Assembly: GCF_002954585.1 (NCBI RefSeq)
Contig: NZ_MSCI01000001.1
Span: 124,001-188,000 of the forward strand
From: Vibrio chagasii
GTDB lineage: Bacteria > Pseudomonadota > Gammaproteobacteria > Enterobacterales > Vibrionaceae
Direction of reading: 5' to 3'
Length of the DNA stretch: 64,000 bases
In this document: positions 16,971 to 27,153 of the stretch, piece after piece
Position numbering within the stretch: position 1 is the stretch's first letter
Layout of the letters: each line of letters begins with the position of its first letter
Position numbers and translations under genes: made by a program
The notes under the pieces: generated by a model
Told to the model about the DNA's origin: nothing
Seen by the model: only the letters and a program-made list of their open reading frames with translations
The model's database searches: none

Positions 16971-17648
16971 TTATTTTTTTCTGGTGATGCCTAGAACTGT
17001 TTTTAGGCTAGCAAACGCAATTAAGCAGTAGGCAAGTAGTTCTGTGCCTTCTTCTGCAATGTTTTTAACTGCGCGAACGTAATCATCGCCCATCACATTG
17101 TGCCAAAAGCTACCCATACCGAATAGGCGAGAGAATACTAGTAGTAGCATTACGCCTGTCACTAATAGGTTCATGTGTGGAGAAGCCAAAATTAGGGCAA
17201 GTTGATCGATAGTACGCTTACCGTTTTTTACTGCATAAAAAATAGCGCTGCCAGCAACTAGCGCAGCAGGAAAAACCCAGGCGCCGTGTGCGATCTTATC
17301 AAACCAAAAATCCATTTCACGGATGAACAATACAGCGAAGAAAGCGCTAATGAGAACCGCAGCGTTTTTCACTTCATTTCTCTTTCTCGCTAGGTAAACA
17401 AAAGAACCTGAACTAACGATAAGTAGCAGCTGCTGTAACATTTCTGTAACTGAGATCTCACCAACATTTCCGTTCAATAATACGAAATCAATTCTGAGCA
17501 CTGAGTTAGCAATAATACCAATCGCAAGAACGAATAAAGCGGTTTGACAGCGCTTGTAAATCACTTGAGAGGTTGATTGAGAAACGTTGAACTCAGTGGA
17601 TTCATAAGACATGTGAATTTGCTTTTCCGTTTTCGAATGATTTTTCAT
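16971..17648 (-). CDS. uncharacterised inner-membrane protein
   Basis: 225 residues with about six hydrophobic segments, beginning near residue 35 (ALFVLAIGIIANSVL) and ending near 215. Polar N-terminal 30 residues precede the first. I do not recognise the family. Two starts are possible: the ATG at 17648 and one 12 codons downstream at 17612 with a better purine-rich upstream sequence. It is a monocistronic gene convergent with the YdcF-like gene. Confidence 0.65.
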   Translation of the reverse strand: MKNHSKTEKQIHMSYESTEFNVSQSTSQVIYKRCQTALFVLAIGIIANSVLRIDFVLLNGNVGEISVTEMLQQLLLIVSSGSFVYLARKRNEVKNAAVLISAFFAVLFIREMDFWFDKIAHGAWVFPAALVAGSAIFYAVKNGKRTIDQLALILASPHMNLLVTGVMLLLVFSRLFGMGSFWHNVMGDDYVRAVKNIAEEGTELLAYCLIAFASLKTVLGITRKK

Positions 17649-17848
17649 TTCAATTCAACTTGTAAATGTTTGTAACAGGTCGATATTTTATTTACTTATA
17701 TATCGGCAGTGTCAGAGAAATGTCAGAAATAAAACAGTGTGCAATTGGTGTGTGTATACGGTAAACCGCTGCCAATTGGCAGTCGGTTTACGTAATTGAT
17801 TGAATATAAAAAAAAGAGGGAGGGATTGGTGGGTATCAGAGTGGAGCG

Positions 17849-18112
17849 TTATTCACTTTTAGCTTCTGACTCTTGTTCATTATTATTTCGGTAATACTCC
17901 CATTGCTCAACACGTTCACCGTCATCAAAGACACAATAAGTGGTGCGTTGATTGTTTTCAGTAACCGTGTCTAATTCGCCATCCTGTTGAACACAATAAA
18001 CGGCCGCTGGATTGGCGACTGAAACACGTTGGCCTTCGCTATACTCAGCATAGTCGTTTGCACAACCACCTAATACAACGACAAATACAGCCATCAAACC
18101 AATTTTCTTCAT
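17849..18112 (-). CDS. DUF333 lipoprotein
   Basis: 87 residues with a lipobox LGGC (Cys17), so it is exported and lipidated. The body matches DUF333: NPAAVYCVQQ, then TTYCVFDDGERVEQWEYYR. The paired cysteines and the EWxxYR ending are the family hallmarks. Function of DUF333 proteins is not known. Stands alone. Confidence 0.85.
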   Translation of the reverse strand: MKKIGLMAVFVVVLGGCANDYAEYSEGQRVSVANPAAVYCVQQDGELDTVTENNQRTTYCVFDDGERVEQWEYYRNNNEQESEAKSE

Positions 18113-18479
18113 GTTTATCTCCTACGCGATAACTCTATAGTTGAATACAACAAGTTCTACAGAACCCAATTAGAAGCTCTATCAAATGAGTATATTTTAG
18201 ATTTCAGAAAAGGTTGTTCTAATTTGGTCAAGATATTGAAATAGTTTGATATTTCGCCATGTTTAGCTGCTTTTTGAGGGCTAGATCAAGCTAAGCTGGC
18301 CGGGTTATAGAAGGGTATTAATTGTTGAGTGGAGGCTTTTCAGAGGCTATGTGATGTTTTCTTGCTTGCCGGCTATGGGGTACAAAGTTAGAAGGTGTGT
18401 TGATGTGAACCGCTATGAACCTCGAATCTATGATTGATTATGATATGATGCCGCCAAATTCAGTTGAGCAGTTAGAGCC
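18113..18479. other. intergenic region
   Basis: 367 bp between divergent genes (lipoprotein minus, NUDIX plus). Promoters for both must lie here; no clear operator, RNA or ORF was recognised. Confidence 0.5.
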
Positions 18480-18998
18480 ATGAGACATCTAAAAACCACC
18501 ATTCACCCAGATATCGACCACCTAGATAACAAAACAGTTTACAAGCGTAATGCCGCCAGAGCGATTGTCTTAGATGGTGAAGATATTCTGATGCTGTATA
18601 CCGAGCGTTATCACGATTACACCATTCCTGGTGGTGGCCTTGATGAAGGCGAAGACGTGATTGCGGGCATGGTCCGAGAGCTTGAAGAAGAGACGGGTGC
18701 AAAGAACATTCATGGCATTAAGCCGTTTGGTATTTTTGAAGAGTTTCGTCCTTGGTATAAAGATGATGCAGATATCATGCATATGATCTCCTACTGCTAT
18801 TCGTGCAAGATCGATCGTGAACTTGGTGAGACAGCTTACGAAGATTACGAAGTTAAAAACGGAATGAAGCCTGTGTGGATGAACATCCATGAAGCGATTG
18901 CTCATAATGAAAAGACGATGGCCGAAAGCCCTAAAAAGGGTATGAGCATTGAGCGCGAGACGTTTTTGTTGCATTTGATCGCGAAAGAAATGCTGTAG
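18480..18998 (+). CDS. NUDIX hydrolase
   Basis: 172 residues. The Nudix box is complete: GGGLDEGEDVIAGMVRELEE begins it and ETG follows, giving the GX5EX7REUXEEXGU pattern at roughly residues 43-65. These Mg-dependent enzymes hydrolyse nucleoside diphosphates linked to another moiety; the substrate is not readable here. The start ATG at 18480 follows a GAGCC sequence. Single gene with no apparent operon. Confidence 0.9.
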   Translation: MRHLKTTIHPDIDHLDNKTVYKRNAARAIVLDGEDILMLYTERYHDYTIPGGGLDEGEDVIAGMVRELEEETGAKNIHGIKPFGIFEEFRPWYKDDADIMHMISYCYSCKIDRELGETAYEDYEVKNGMKPVWMNIHEAIAHNEKTMAESPKKGMSIERETFLLHLIAKEML

Positions 18999-19568
18999 CC
19001 TCACCAAACCTTATATTGCAGTCATTGCACGGAATTAAGTGTTCAGCTGTAACTAAAGCGCAACCGATAATGATCTTTGAACTGTTTAACTCACCTCGCA
19101 TTTAAACAGTTCATTGTTAGTGCTCACTGTCATCCAGCTTGGTTTACAGCCAACAGCCATTATTTCTTAAGCTTCACGCAGCTCCCTGCTGTTTGAGCGA
19201 CATGTTTATTTGCTTGGAGTCTACTTCTCACACCCCTTTCAATGACAAGTTGTCAAGTTGATTCATTCCCTCGTCAAATTGATTCCTATTTTGAATAAAG
19301 TATTTATTTATTCTTGATCTTAATAAGTCTGTAGAAAAATAAAGACCCACTTTCAATGTCTTAGGTTTATTTTTTAAGTATTCAAAAACTTGGCTCTTCT
19401 CTTGCTTCATTATCTATGCAACTCGTTTTGTCGGCGCCAAAATAAAAAAGTAGACATCCTTTGTCTCGTAGCATCAGATTTTAGGGACACATTTATTTAG
19501 CTTTGCCGTTCAGAGTTTACGTACTTTTCAAGGAAATCGCCTAAGCGAAGAAGAAGTCGAGGTTAACT
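18999..19568. other. intergenic region before the LruC gene
   Basis: 570 bp. A perfect 10-bp inverted repeat (GAACTGTTTA/TAAACAGTTC) at 19079-19112 may end the NUDIX transcript, though no T-tract follows. A 60-codon minus-strand frame (19228-19410) has no recognisable feature. The remainder presumably holds the promoter of the LruC operon. Confidence 0.5.
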
Positions 19569-21680
19569 ATGAAATACAAGCAAATTATTTATCTCATCGG
19601 AGCAATAGTTAGTGTCCCGGTCCACGCAACCATAGTGGACTTGGATTTTTCAAATCACATAGAATCAACAAACGGCAGTAGCAGTTGGGCAGGGCCGACC
19701 TACGACGGCGCCTCCATGCATTTCCTTAATGTCGGTACACACAATGGAAAGACCATTGATGCTAAGGTATCCAGTAGCGTATTTGGTGATGCGACATTTT
19801 TGTTTCATGCACCTAATTATAAAGTCGGCGCAACGCAACCGTCAGGCGATATTGGTTTCCTCTATCAAACTAACTCAGCCGGTTCTGCAGGTTTGATTTA
19901 TACTTTTGAGTTCTTTGACGGAACAGATGGTCTATCAGGTACTTTCTCGGTCCCTTACACCATTCCTGAGTTTGAAATGATCGGTTATGACATTGATGGT
20001 GAGCCCGTTCAGTCAGAGCAAGTTCGTGTATTTAAGAGCGAAGGTTTTTACAGCTATCAGCTAGGGAGCGCGAGTGCCAGTTTGACTGCTGAAGAGAGTG
20101 CTGATGGCAATTCAGTTCTCTTCACCGGACCAGGTACTAATTATTCTGAAACTGATACGTCAGGTGCGGTTAAATTTACCTACAAAAATACCTCTATAGT
20201 TACCCTCCAGTTTGAAACTGTTACTACCAGTGGTAGTGGTTTCCCTAATCCAATCTTTTCAGCGTTTGATGGTAACTGGGATTTAAGTGGTTTTACTAAT
20301 CCGATAGAGAGTTCCAATGAGTCTGATTTCGGCGATGCGCCGGATACCTATGGAACATTACAAGCAAGCAACGGTGCGGAGCATGCTGTTTCTTCAACGC
20401 TCTATCTCGGGGCTAATATCGATGCTGATTCTGACGGACAACCGGGCGCCTTATCAAACGGTGATGACTTGGATGTTGACGGGAATGATGACGACGGTAT
20501 TACGCTACTAACTAACTTAGAAATTGGGTTGGATAGTCTCATTAACGTTAACGTTGTAGGTAATGGTTACCTACAAGCTTGGGCTGACTGGGACTTGAGT
20601 GGTACTTTCGATGGTGATGAACAAATCTTGAAAAACCATTCGGTTGTTGAAGGGGGCCAAGTGGTTCCAATTCGAGTGGCTGATGATGCGAGTGTGGGGA
20701 CTGTACAAACACGTTTCCGTCTAGCGAGCAGCCCTAACATTCCAAGTGATGGTTACGTTGGTGACGGGGAAGTCGAGGATTACGTGTTCAACGTGACTGA
20801 TCCGGGAACCACAATTCAACACTCTAACTACTACACTGCAGCGTTCGAAGATAACTGGCCTGAAGTTGGTGACTTCGATTTAAACGATGTTGTTGTTTAT
20901 TACCGAACCACCATTCTGAGTAAAGACGATGCTGTATTGCGTATGGATATCAGCGGTAGCATCATGGCCTACGGTGCCTCTTACGGTAATGGCTTAGGTT
21001 GGAAATTGAGTGGCTTTGATGAGTCGGATGTCGACTTACAGACCGCCAGAGTGCAGAAAAACGGCGCAACTCGTGTGAATATCTCACCGTTTACGGGCGA
21101 AGATAAATCGGTTGCATCGCCAGGAGGTGACCTTGTTGTTGTCGCTTCGTTGAACTTAAAAAATGATATCCCGATCAACGATGAGTGTATGTTCCACCGT
21201 ACCAACCCATCTTGTAATCCGTCTCTTGAGTCTGACCAAATGACGTTCAGCATCTCACTACCGTTTAACGACGACGATCAACCAACGGTGAGTTCACTTC
21301 TGCCATTGAGTGGTTTCGACCCATTCATCTTCGGTCCGGGTGAAGGGTATTACCATGGCTCTAGCTTTACTGGCTCTCCGGGTAAAGATCTTGAGATTCA
21401 CACTGCAGATCTTCCACCAACGTCACGTGGTACGTTAGTCAGTGACTTTTACGGTGTGGCACAAGATGATTCAGATCCAAGTAGTGGAAAATACTACAGA
21501 ACTACGCAAAACATGCCTTGGGGTATTTTGATTTCATCTCCTTGGAATCATCCATCCGAGTACATTGATATCAGTGAAGCGTTCCCAGACTTTGCAGAAT
21601 GGGCGACCTCTGGCGGTTCTTCTAAACCGACTTGGTATCTAAACCCTAACTCAGACAAAACTTGGTCTACCGAAGATTAA
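19569..21680 (+). CDS. secreted GEVED/LruC-domain protein
   Basis: 703 residues with a signal peptide of about 20 residues (ending VHA). Acidic, Asp/Asn/Gly-rich. A GEVED domain ends near residue 418 (GDGEVEDYVF, preceded by LQAWADWDLSGTFDGDE). An LruC-type domain follows from about residue 420 (YYTAAFEDNWPEVGDFDLND). The Asp-rich turns suggest calcium binding. LruC proteins are exported surface or periplasmic proteins of unclear role, common in vibrios. It is transcribed with a lipoprotein gene that starts 13 bp downstream, probably its partner. Confidence 0.8.
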   Translation: MKYKQIIYLIGAIVSVPVHATIVDLDFSNHIESTNGSSSWAGPTYDGASMHFLNVGTHNGKTIDAKVSSSVFGDATFLFHAPNYKVGATQPSGDIGFLYQTNSAGSAGLIYTFEFFDGTDGLSGTFSVPYTIPEFEMIGYDIDGEPVQSEQVRVFKSEGFYSYQLGSASASLTAEESADGNSVLFTGPGTNYSETDTSGAVKFTYKNTSIVTLQFETVTTSGSGFPNPIFSAFDGNWDLSGFTNPIESSNESDFGDAPDTYGTLQASNGAEHAVSSTLYLGANIDADSDGQPGALSNGDDLDVDGNDDDGITLLTNLEIGLDSLINVNVVGNGYLQAWADWDLSGTFDGDEQILKNHSVVEGGQVVPIRVADDASVGTVQTRFRLASSPNIPSDGYVGDGEVEDYVFNVTDPGTTIQHSNYYTAAFEDNWPEVGDFDLNDVVVYYRTTILSKDDAVLRMDISGSIMAYGASYGNGLGWKLSGFDESDVDLQTARVQKNGATRVNISPFTGEDKSVASPGGDLVVVASLNLKNDIPINDECMFHRTNPSCNPSLESDQMTFSISLPFNDDDQPTVSSLLPLSGFDPFIFGPGEGYYHGSSFTGSPGKDLEIHTADLPPTSRGTLVSDFYGVAQDDSDPSSGKYYRTTQNMPWGILISSPWNHPSEYIDISEAFPDFAEWATSGGSSKPTWYLNPNSDKTWSTED

Positions 21681-21693
21681 TCAAGGAGGATTT

Positions 21694-22209
21694 ATGAAAT
21701 TATCAAAACTAATGCTAAGTAGTGTGACTCTTGTCTTCCTTGCAGCGTGTGGCGGCGGAGGCGGTGGTGGTGGCTCTACTACATCAGCTCCAAGCTCTGT
21801 ACCACCAGCGGATGACTCTTCATCAAGCAACACGTCATCTGCTGGCAATAACACAGTGACGTCTAGTGTCGCGCCTGCGGCACAAGTGTTGAAATCGGTC
21901 GAGCTATCCATACCTGAAGGCTTTGATTTCTCAACTGAGAGGGAAGTGGTAGTAACGGTTGATGTGGCGAGTTCGCAAAGCTCCAGAGGCTTCATGAGTT
22001 TATACACAGAGTTTGAAGGTGAAGTAGTCGACTACACATCTCAGGTGCTAAGAATGCCAATCAATGAAGACACTGACTTTTCAACGACGTTACTAATGCC
22101 AAACCATGTTGATAAAGTTTGGGTAGAAGTTTGGTACCCATCAGCATTGGGCAGTGAAGTGAAGAGCTCGTTTAATATTGAAAATGATAAAGTTGATGTG
22201 CTTCTTTAA
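21694..22209 (+). CDS. Gly/Ser-linker lipoprotein paired with the LruC protein
   Basis: 171 residues. The lipobox LAAC puts the lipidated Cys at residue 19, followed directly by eight glycines and a Ser/Thr/Pro-rich linker to about residue 65, then a beta-rich domain (KSVELSIPEGFDFS onward). A strong AAGGAGG ribosome binding site lies 6 bp upstream of the ATG and only 13 bp after the preceding stop, so the two genes form an operon. Function unknown; a tether or partner for the secreted protein is plausible. Confidence 0.8.
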   Translation: MKLSKLMLSSVTLVFLAACGGGGGGGGSTTSAPSSVPPADDSSSSNTSSAGNNTVTSSVAPAAQVLKSVELSIPEGFDFSTEREVVVTVDVASSQSSRGFMSLYTEFEGEVVDYTSQVLRMPINEDTDFSTTLLMPNHVDKVWVEVWYPSALGSEVKSSFNIENDKVDVLL

Positions 22210-22257
22210 AGTCAATACTGGATTGGAGCCTTAGCTTTTAATTATTACTTCTAATAC

Positions 22258-22289
22258 CTTTGCCGCCATATTTGGCGGCAAAGTTTTTT
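22258..22289 (+). terminator. terminator of the LruC operon
   Basis: Stem CTTTGCCGCC/GGCGGCAAAG around ATATTT, then six T. Confidence 0.88.
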
Positions 22290-22440
22290 CTACAATACGA
22301 AAAATGAATAGCGATGACGAATTATTGAATATGGTTGATATTGTCAACTAAGTCTTTTTGATGTATCTTTGCTATATCGTGAAGTGCTTTCTAAGCCAAA
22401 TCACCAAACTGCTATATGCCTGCCCTCAATAAAGAATGCT

Positions 22441-24204
22441 ATGAATAAAAGACAGTTTATTGCTCATTACTTGCGCATGAATCGCACCTCTTATTTACTT
22501 GCGGTTGTGTTCATTTTTCTCGTTAACTGGTTACAAGTAGAAATTCCCCGTTATATCCAACTGGCAATAGACTTAATTGATGACGCCTCCTCAAGTGGTC
22601 ATCAACAGCTACAGACTTATGTGTGGATTGTGGTTGGTATGTCGGTTGCAATGGTCGTCGTTAGGATTCTGTCTCGCATTTATGCGCTCAATCCTGGGCG
22701 AATCACAGAAGCTTCACTCAAAACCACGCTTCTACAAAAGCTCAACCGCTTGCCAAATAGCTTTCACGAGCGCTTTGCTTCTGGACGTTTAATCTCAATC
22801 ATCAACAATGACCTAAGTGGTATTCGTTTGATGTTTGGTGTTGGTTTTCTGCAATTCTTTAATGCGTTGCTCGCGCTATCGCTAACGCCGCTATACATGT
22901 GGCGCATATCGCCAGAACTAACCCTGTATTCGATCATTCCGATTTCAATCGCTTTCGTGATTTTCCGAGTTGGCTTTAAGCGTATGAAAACGCTCCATCT
23001 AGAGCATATGAAGCGACTGCAAAACTTGTCTGCACAGCTGATGAGCTATTTGTCTGGGATTGACCTGATTAAAAGTCAGCAGATGTCACCTTGGGTAAGA
23101 GCTGAAACTGAGAAACTGAATCAGTTGTTGCTTGAATGCCGCCTTAAAATCACGCGTATCCAAGTCTTCTTTATGCCAGTTCTCGATTACGCCAATGACC
23201 TGATGAAAATCATTATTCTAGGTTTAGGTGGCTTTATGTTGATGAAACAGGAACTGACTCTAGGTGAGATCACAGCATTCTTAACTTATTCAGTCTTGCT
23301 TGCCATGCCGCTGATGCAATTAGGACGAATCGCGACGATTTATCAGCGCGGTATGGTCGGTATTCAAAGCGCACAAACGATTCTAAATGCCAAAATTCCA
23401 GAGCTTGATGAGCAGAAGCTTTCGGAGCTCGATGTGGAATCTCTTAAAGGTAAAACGTTCTCCGTGCGTAACCTTAGCTTTAGCTACCCGGGTGAGGAAC
23501 GTCTGATTCTCGATGACATCAGCTTTGATATTCCGGCAGGTAAGAAAGTCGGTGTGTTAGGTGGAATCGGTGCGGGCAAAACGACGTTGGTAAACTGTTT
23601 GAACCATCACTTAGACACTCCACAAGGGTCAGTACTGCTTGGCGAGAGAGATATCACAAGCTTCTCGCGTAGTGATTTGCGTCGTTACGTCAAAACCGTT
23701 ACCCAAGATCCATATCTGTTCTCAGCTACTGTTGAAGCGAATATTCGTTTTGGTAGCGTCGATACCGAGCTAGCAAAAAGCCAGGTTGATGAAGTGTTAG
23801 AGCTTAGCCAACTAGCCGGTGATGTGACACGCTTTGAGCACGGTGACCAAACCTTAGTCGGTGAGAAGGGTATTATGCTGTCAGGAGGGCAGAAACAGCG
23901 CCTCAGCATTGCTCGTGCTCTACTACAACCAACCGATCTCATCATTATGGATAACGTCCTGTCTGCCGTTGACTACGAGACAGAGAGAAAAATCTTAGAA
24001 GGCCTATTTAAGCGATTGGAAAACCAGTCGGTTCTTGTCGTCTCACATCGTGTTAATGCACTGGAATATATGGATGAAGTTATCGTGTTGAATGAAGGAA
24101 AAGTGATTGCTAAGGGAGACCATAAAACCTTACTGAAAACTTGCGATTACTACTACGAGACATGGTTACTACAGCAAAATGAAACGGAGGCAGCAGCATG
24201 TTAA
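22441..24204 (+). CDS. ABC exporter half-transporter, degenerate-site subunit (MdlA-like)
   Basis: 587 residues from the ATG at 22441 (an in-frame TTG 72 bp upstream is unlikely). Six membrane segments then an ABC domain: Walker A GGIGAGKT, a canonical signature LSGGQKQR, and Walker B LIIMDNVLSAVD. The catalytic glutamate after the Walker B Asp is replaced by Asn, while the H-loop His (VVSHR) is kept. It overlaps the next gene by 7 bp and forms a heterodimer with its product. E. coli MdlA also lacks this glutamate, which supports the assignment. Substrate unknown. Confidence 0.85.
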   Translation: MNKRQFIAHYLRMNRTSYLLAVVFIFLVNWLQVEIPRYIQLAIDLIDDASSSGHQQLQTYVWIVVGMSVAMVVVRILSRIYALNPGRITEASLKTTLLQKLNRLPNSFHERFASGRLISIINNDLSGIRLMFGVGFLQFFNALLALSLTPLYMWRISPELTLYSIIPISIAFVIFRVGFKRMKTLHLEHMKRLQNLSAQLMSYLSGIDLIKSQQMSPWVRAETEKLNQLLLECRLKITRIQVFFMPVLDYANDLMKIIILGLGGFMLMKQELTLGEITAFLTYSVLLAMPLMQLGRIATIYQRGMVGIQSAQTILNAKIPELDEQKLSELDVESLKGKTFSVRNLSFSYPGEERLILDDISFDIPAGKKVGVLGGIGAGKTTLVNCLNHHLDTPQGSVLLGERDITSFSRSDLRRYVKTVTQDPYLFSATVEANIRFGSVDTELAKSQVDEVLELSQLAGDVTRFEHGDQTLVGEKGIMLSGGQKQRLSIARALLQPTDLIIMDNVLSAVDYETERKILEGLFKRLENQSVLVVSHRVNALEYMDEVIVLNEGKVIAKGDHKTLLKTCDYYYETWLLQQNETEAAAC

Positions 24205-25982
24205 AAGGTGTTGACCTCAAGTATCTCAAGCATTTCTTTAAGTTTGCCAAGAAATACAAAGGCTCTGCGATTTTGGGCATAGCGATGCTTCCGCTTTCTG
24301 TCATCACGAGCTTATTGTTCCCTTGGTTGATCATCCAAGTGATCGACGTTCAGCTGAGCCATGGGGATATGGACGGGCTGTTAGAGTACGTTTTCTACTT
24401 GGTAGCCGTGCTAATCGCCAGTTATGTCGTGGACACCACTTACGCGTATAATCTGCGCAAAACGGGTCAATACACGATCACTGACATGCGTTCAGTGTTG
24501 TTTTCTCGTGTTTTGAAATTACCACGCAGCTATTTTGATAACACTCCGATTGGCGTCACGCTCTCGCGTCTAACCAGTGATTTAGAAACCATCGGCGAGA
24601 CTTTTGTCCAGTCGGTTGTCGGTTTGGTAAAAGACAGCATTAACACCATTGCGCTACTGGTCATGATGTTCTTAATTGATTGGAAGCTGACACTGATTGT
24701 ATTGATCATCATGCCACCGGTGATGTATCTGACTGTGCACGTTCGAAATCGACTTCGTGCTCTATATAAGATTACTCGCTTGTCCTTGGCTCAAGGCATT
24801 GGCTTCTTGCAAGAAGTTTTGTTTGGCATGAAAACCGTTCAGATGTACCGAGCAGAAGAGCAAGTAGAACAACGTTACCAGGGATATACTGACGAGTTTC
24901 TTAGAGCGCAGAAAAAGATCAATAAATACGATGCGATTTTGTTCTCGTTCATTTCTGGTATCACGTCCATCACCATTGCGGTAATGATTTGGTATGGCTC
25001 AGAACAAGTGATTGAGGGTGCCCTGACTTTAGGTGTGTTAATTGCCTTCATTAATACCTTAGAAAAAGTGTTTGTGCCGATCCGCGACTTTACTTCGCAA
25101 ATTGCTTCTATTCAGAGCTCATTTGCAGCATTCGATCATATCGAAGAGTTGTTTGTTGAACCGACCGAAGAAGAAGGGCGTAACTTACTGCCATCAGAGA
25201 AGGTTTCTGAACAATTAAAGCAGTTTGAAAGCCTTGAGTTTAAGAACGTTAGTTTTCGTTATAAAGATGATTCTCCCTATGTGCTCAAGAACGTCTCTTT
25301 TGTCTTGGAAAAAGGACACCAAATTGCACTGGTGGGCTCTACAGGGTCTGGCAAGTCAACGATACTGCGTTTGATTTCTAAAACTTACCAAGATTACGAA
25401 GGCAGCATATTGCTAAACGGCATTGAGCTTTCTCAAATTTCTAGTGAAGACTCGGCACACCTGTCCTCGATGATGATGCAAGATGTGCATTTATTTGAAG
25501 AGACGATTGCGTTCAATATAGCACTAGGTAAAGAGCATCTATCAATTGCCGAGATTGAGCAGGCGGCGCGTTATGTTTATGCCGATAAGTTTATTGAACA
25601 GCTGCCTCAAGGGTATGACTTCCAACTAGATAAGAGTGGAGCGAACCTATCGGTAGGGCAGACGCAGCTGATTTCGTTTGCAAGAGCGGTTGCTCAAGGT
25701 GGACAACTTATGATGTTGGATGAGGCAACCAGCTCGGTAGATTCGATTACTGAGGATCTCATTCAAAAAGCGATGCAGCGTCTGTTTAAAGAGAAAACCG
25801 TGATTGCAATTGCTCACCGCCTGAGCACGGTACGTCACTCAGACACCATACTCGTGTTGGAAAAAGGTGAGATCGTTGAAAAGGGTAATCACCAGCAGTT
25901 AGTGGCGCACAACGGTATTTACGCCGGCTTATTGAAAGAGTCGATAGTGGAAACCAATGAGCCAAAGGCAGCTGAAGCCTAG
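24198..25982 (+). CDS. ABC exporter half-transporter, catalytic subunit (MdlB-like)
   Basis: 594 residues: six membrane segments, then an ABC domain with Walker A GSTGSGKS, Walker B LMMLDEATSSVD with the catalytic Glu intact, and H-loop AIAHRLS. Its signature is LSVGQ rather than LSGGQ. Together with the first subunit (normal signature, no catalytic Glu) this gives one consensus and one degenerate ATP site, the usual pattern of heterodimeric exporters. Overlapping translation fits 1:1 assembly. Confidence 0.87.
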   Translation: MLKGVDLKYLKHFFKFAKKYKGSAILGIAMLPLSVITSLLFPWLIIQVIDVQLSHGDMDGLLEYVFYLVAVLIASYVVDTTYAYNLRKTGQYTITDMRSVLFSRVLKLPRSYFDNTPIGVTLSRLTSDLETIGETFVQSVVGLVKDSINTIALLVMMFLIDWKLTLIVLIIMPPVMYLTVHVRNRLRALYKITRLSLAQGIGFLQEVLFGMKTVQMYRAEEQVEQRYQGYTDEFLRAQKKINKYDAILFSFISGITSITIAVMIWYGSEQVIEGALTLGVLIAFINTLEKVFVPIRDFTSQIASIQSSFAAFDHIEELFVEPTEEEGRNLLPSEKVSEQLKQFESLEFKNVSFRYKDDSPYVLKNVSFVLEKGHQIALVGSTGSGKSTILRLISKTYQDYEGSILLNGIELSQISSEDSAHLSSMMMQDVHLFEETIAFNIALGKEHLSIAEIEQAARYVYADKFIEQLPQGYDFQLDKSGANLSVGQTQLISFARAVAQGGQLMMLDEATSSVDSITEDLIQKAMQRLFKEKTVIAIAHRLSTVRHSDTILVLEKGEIVEKGNHQQLVAHNGIYAGLLKESIVETNEPKAAEA

Positions 25983-26019
25983 GCTCGAATACAATCGATT
26001 TATTTGTTGCCAGCGTTCC

Positions 26020-26056
26020 AATAAGCCCCAGTCATCGCACTGGGGCTTATTGTTTT
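26020..26056 (+). terminator. terminator of the ABC exporter operon
   Basis: 13-bp stem AATAAGCCCCAGT/ACTGGGGCTTATT followed by TGTTTT. Confidence 0.85.
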
Positions 26057-26230
26057 GAGTTGAGCATAACTTTTGTTTATAGCCGATATAACTCGCCTCA
26101 CACCAAAGGTTGATGTGAGTGATATAGATTCTGTATAGGTAACAAACGATAATATTAGGATACGCTTTCATTCTCAGTAAAGGACTATCGAGATGTGAGG
26201 AATAACATCACTCTTTAGTTCGAGTAGAGC

Positions 26231-27110
26231 ATGGAAAATACCGATTTTAGCTTGATCCCCTATTTTGTTGTGATGATGGAAGATCTTTCTATCTCCAACA
26301 CCGCCAAGCGCTTTGGCGTCTCTCAACCTGCTGTTAGTAAGGCTTTAAGCCGACTAAAAGAGACCTATGACGATCCGTTGTTTGTAAAGACAAAAGACGG
26401 TTACAGACCGAGTCGTTTTTGCTACGACATCTACCCGCAAATAAAACAGGCCTATGATGCGTTTGAATCAACGTTTCCAAATAAGCGTAAATTCGATCCG
26501 AGCAAAATTGATCGCTCCTTTAATGTCGCTTGTATCAGATAGGCTTTATACTGAAACGCCCGATGTCGGTATTAATATCGATCCTCTCTATACCGGTGAT
26601 ATTGCTCTTGATTTACTTCAGCATCGATACGATTTGTGTATCGCTCATCTTCCTATCGACGATCCAGCTCTGGAATGTGTACCACTTGCAAGCCAGCGTA
26701 TGGTGGTGGCGTATGATAAAAATCACCCAAGGTTGGGAGACAAGATTACGCTCAAACAGTATTTGGAAGAGAAACATGTACTTCATAGCATGTGGGATAC
26801 CGAAGACTCACCATTGACTAAGAGCTGTCGATACGCACAGAAAAGAAAGGTCGCTCGTAAAGCACCAGCTCCATTTGAAATGCTAGACATAGTTAAGGGG
26901 ACGGATTTGATCTGTATTACACAGGAATCCATTTTGGACAAGTTTGGCTTGCTGGAAGAGTTCCAATTGTCGCCATTACCCTTTGAATCAAACTTCGGGG
27001 TGGGGTACTTGGTGTGGCATAAGAGTCGTAATTCAGATATGGCACACTCATGGTTTAGAAAAAAGATTATCGATGCCTCACAAAAAAAGCCTCAGTGGGG
27101 CTTTAATTAA
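26231..27110 (+). pseudogene. LysR-family regulator broken by a frameshifting deletion
   Basis: The first frame (26231-26542) encodes a full LysR winged helix-turn-helix and the start of the effector domain, ending FNVACIR then stop. A second frame continues from about 26530 with SDRLYTETPDVGINIDPL through a normal LysR effector domain to 27110. Where LysR proteins usually have about ten residues between FNVAC and the next helix, these are missing, so a small deletion not divisible by three fits better than a point indel. The residual protein would bind DNA only. It is convergent with the sulfatase gene, possibly its former target. A sequencing error alone would not explain the missing residues. 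Confidence 0.78.
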
Positions 27111-27153
27111 TCGGTACTAACCAAGTCATTGTTTGCTAAGGTGCGATTTGAGA

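Noticed and set aside
19228..19410. 60-codon minus-strand frame
   Set aside because: Low-complexity, AT-rich, no ribosome binding site or homology recognised.
21681..22007. 108-codon minus-strand frame with a proline run
   Set aside because: The proline run is the reverse of the poly-glycine stretch of the lipoprotein.
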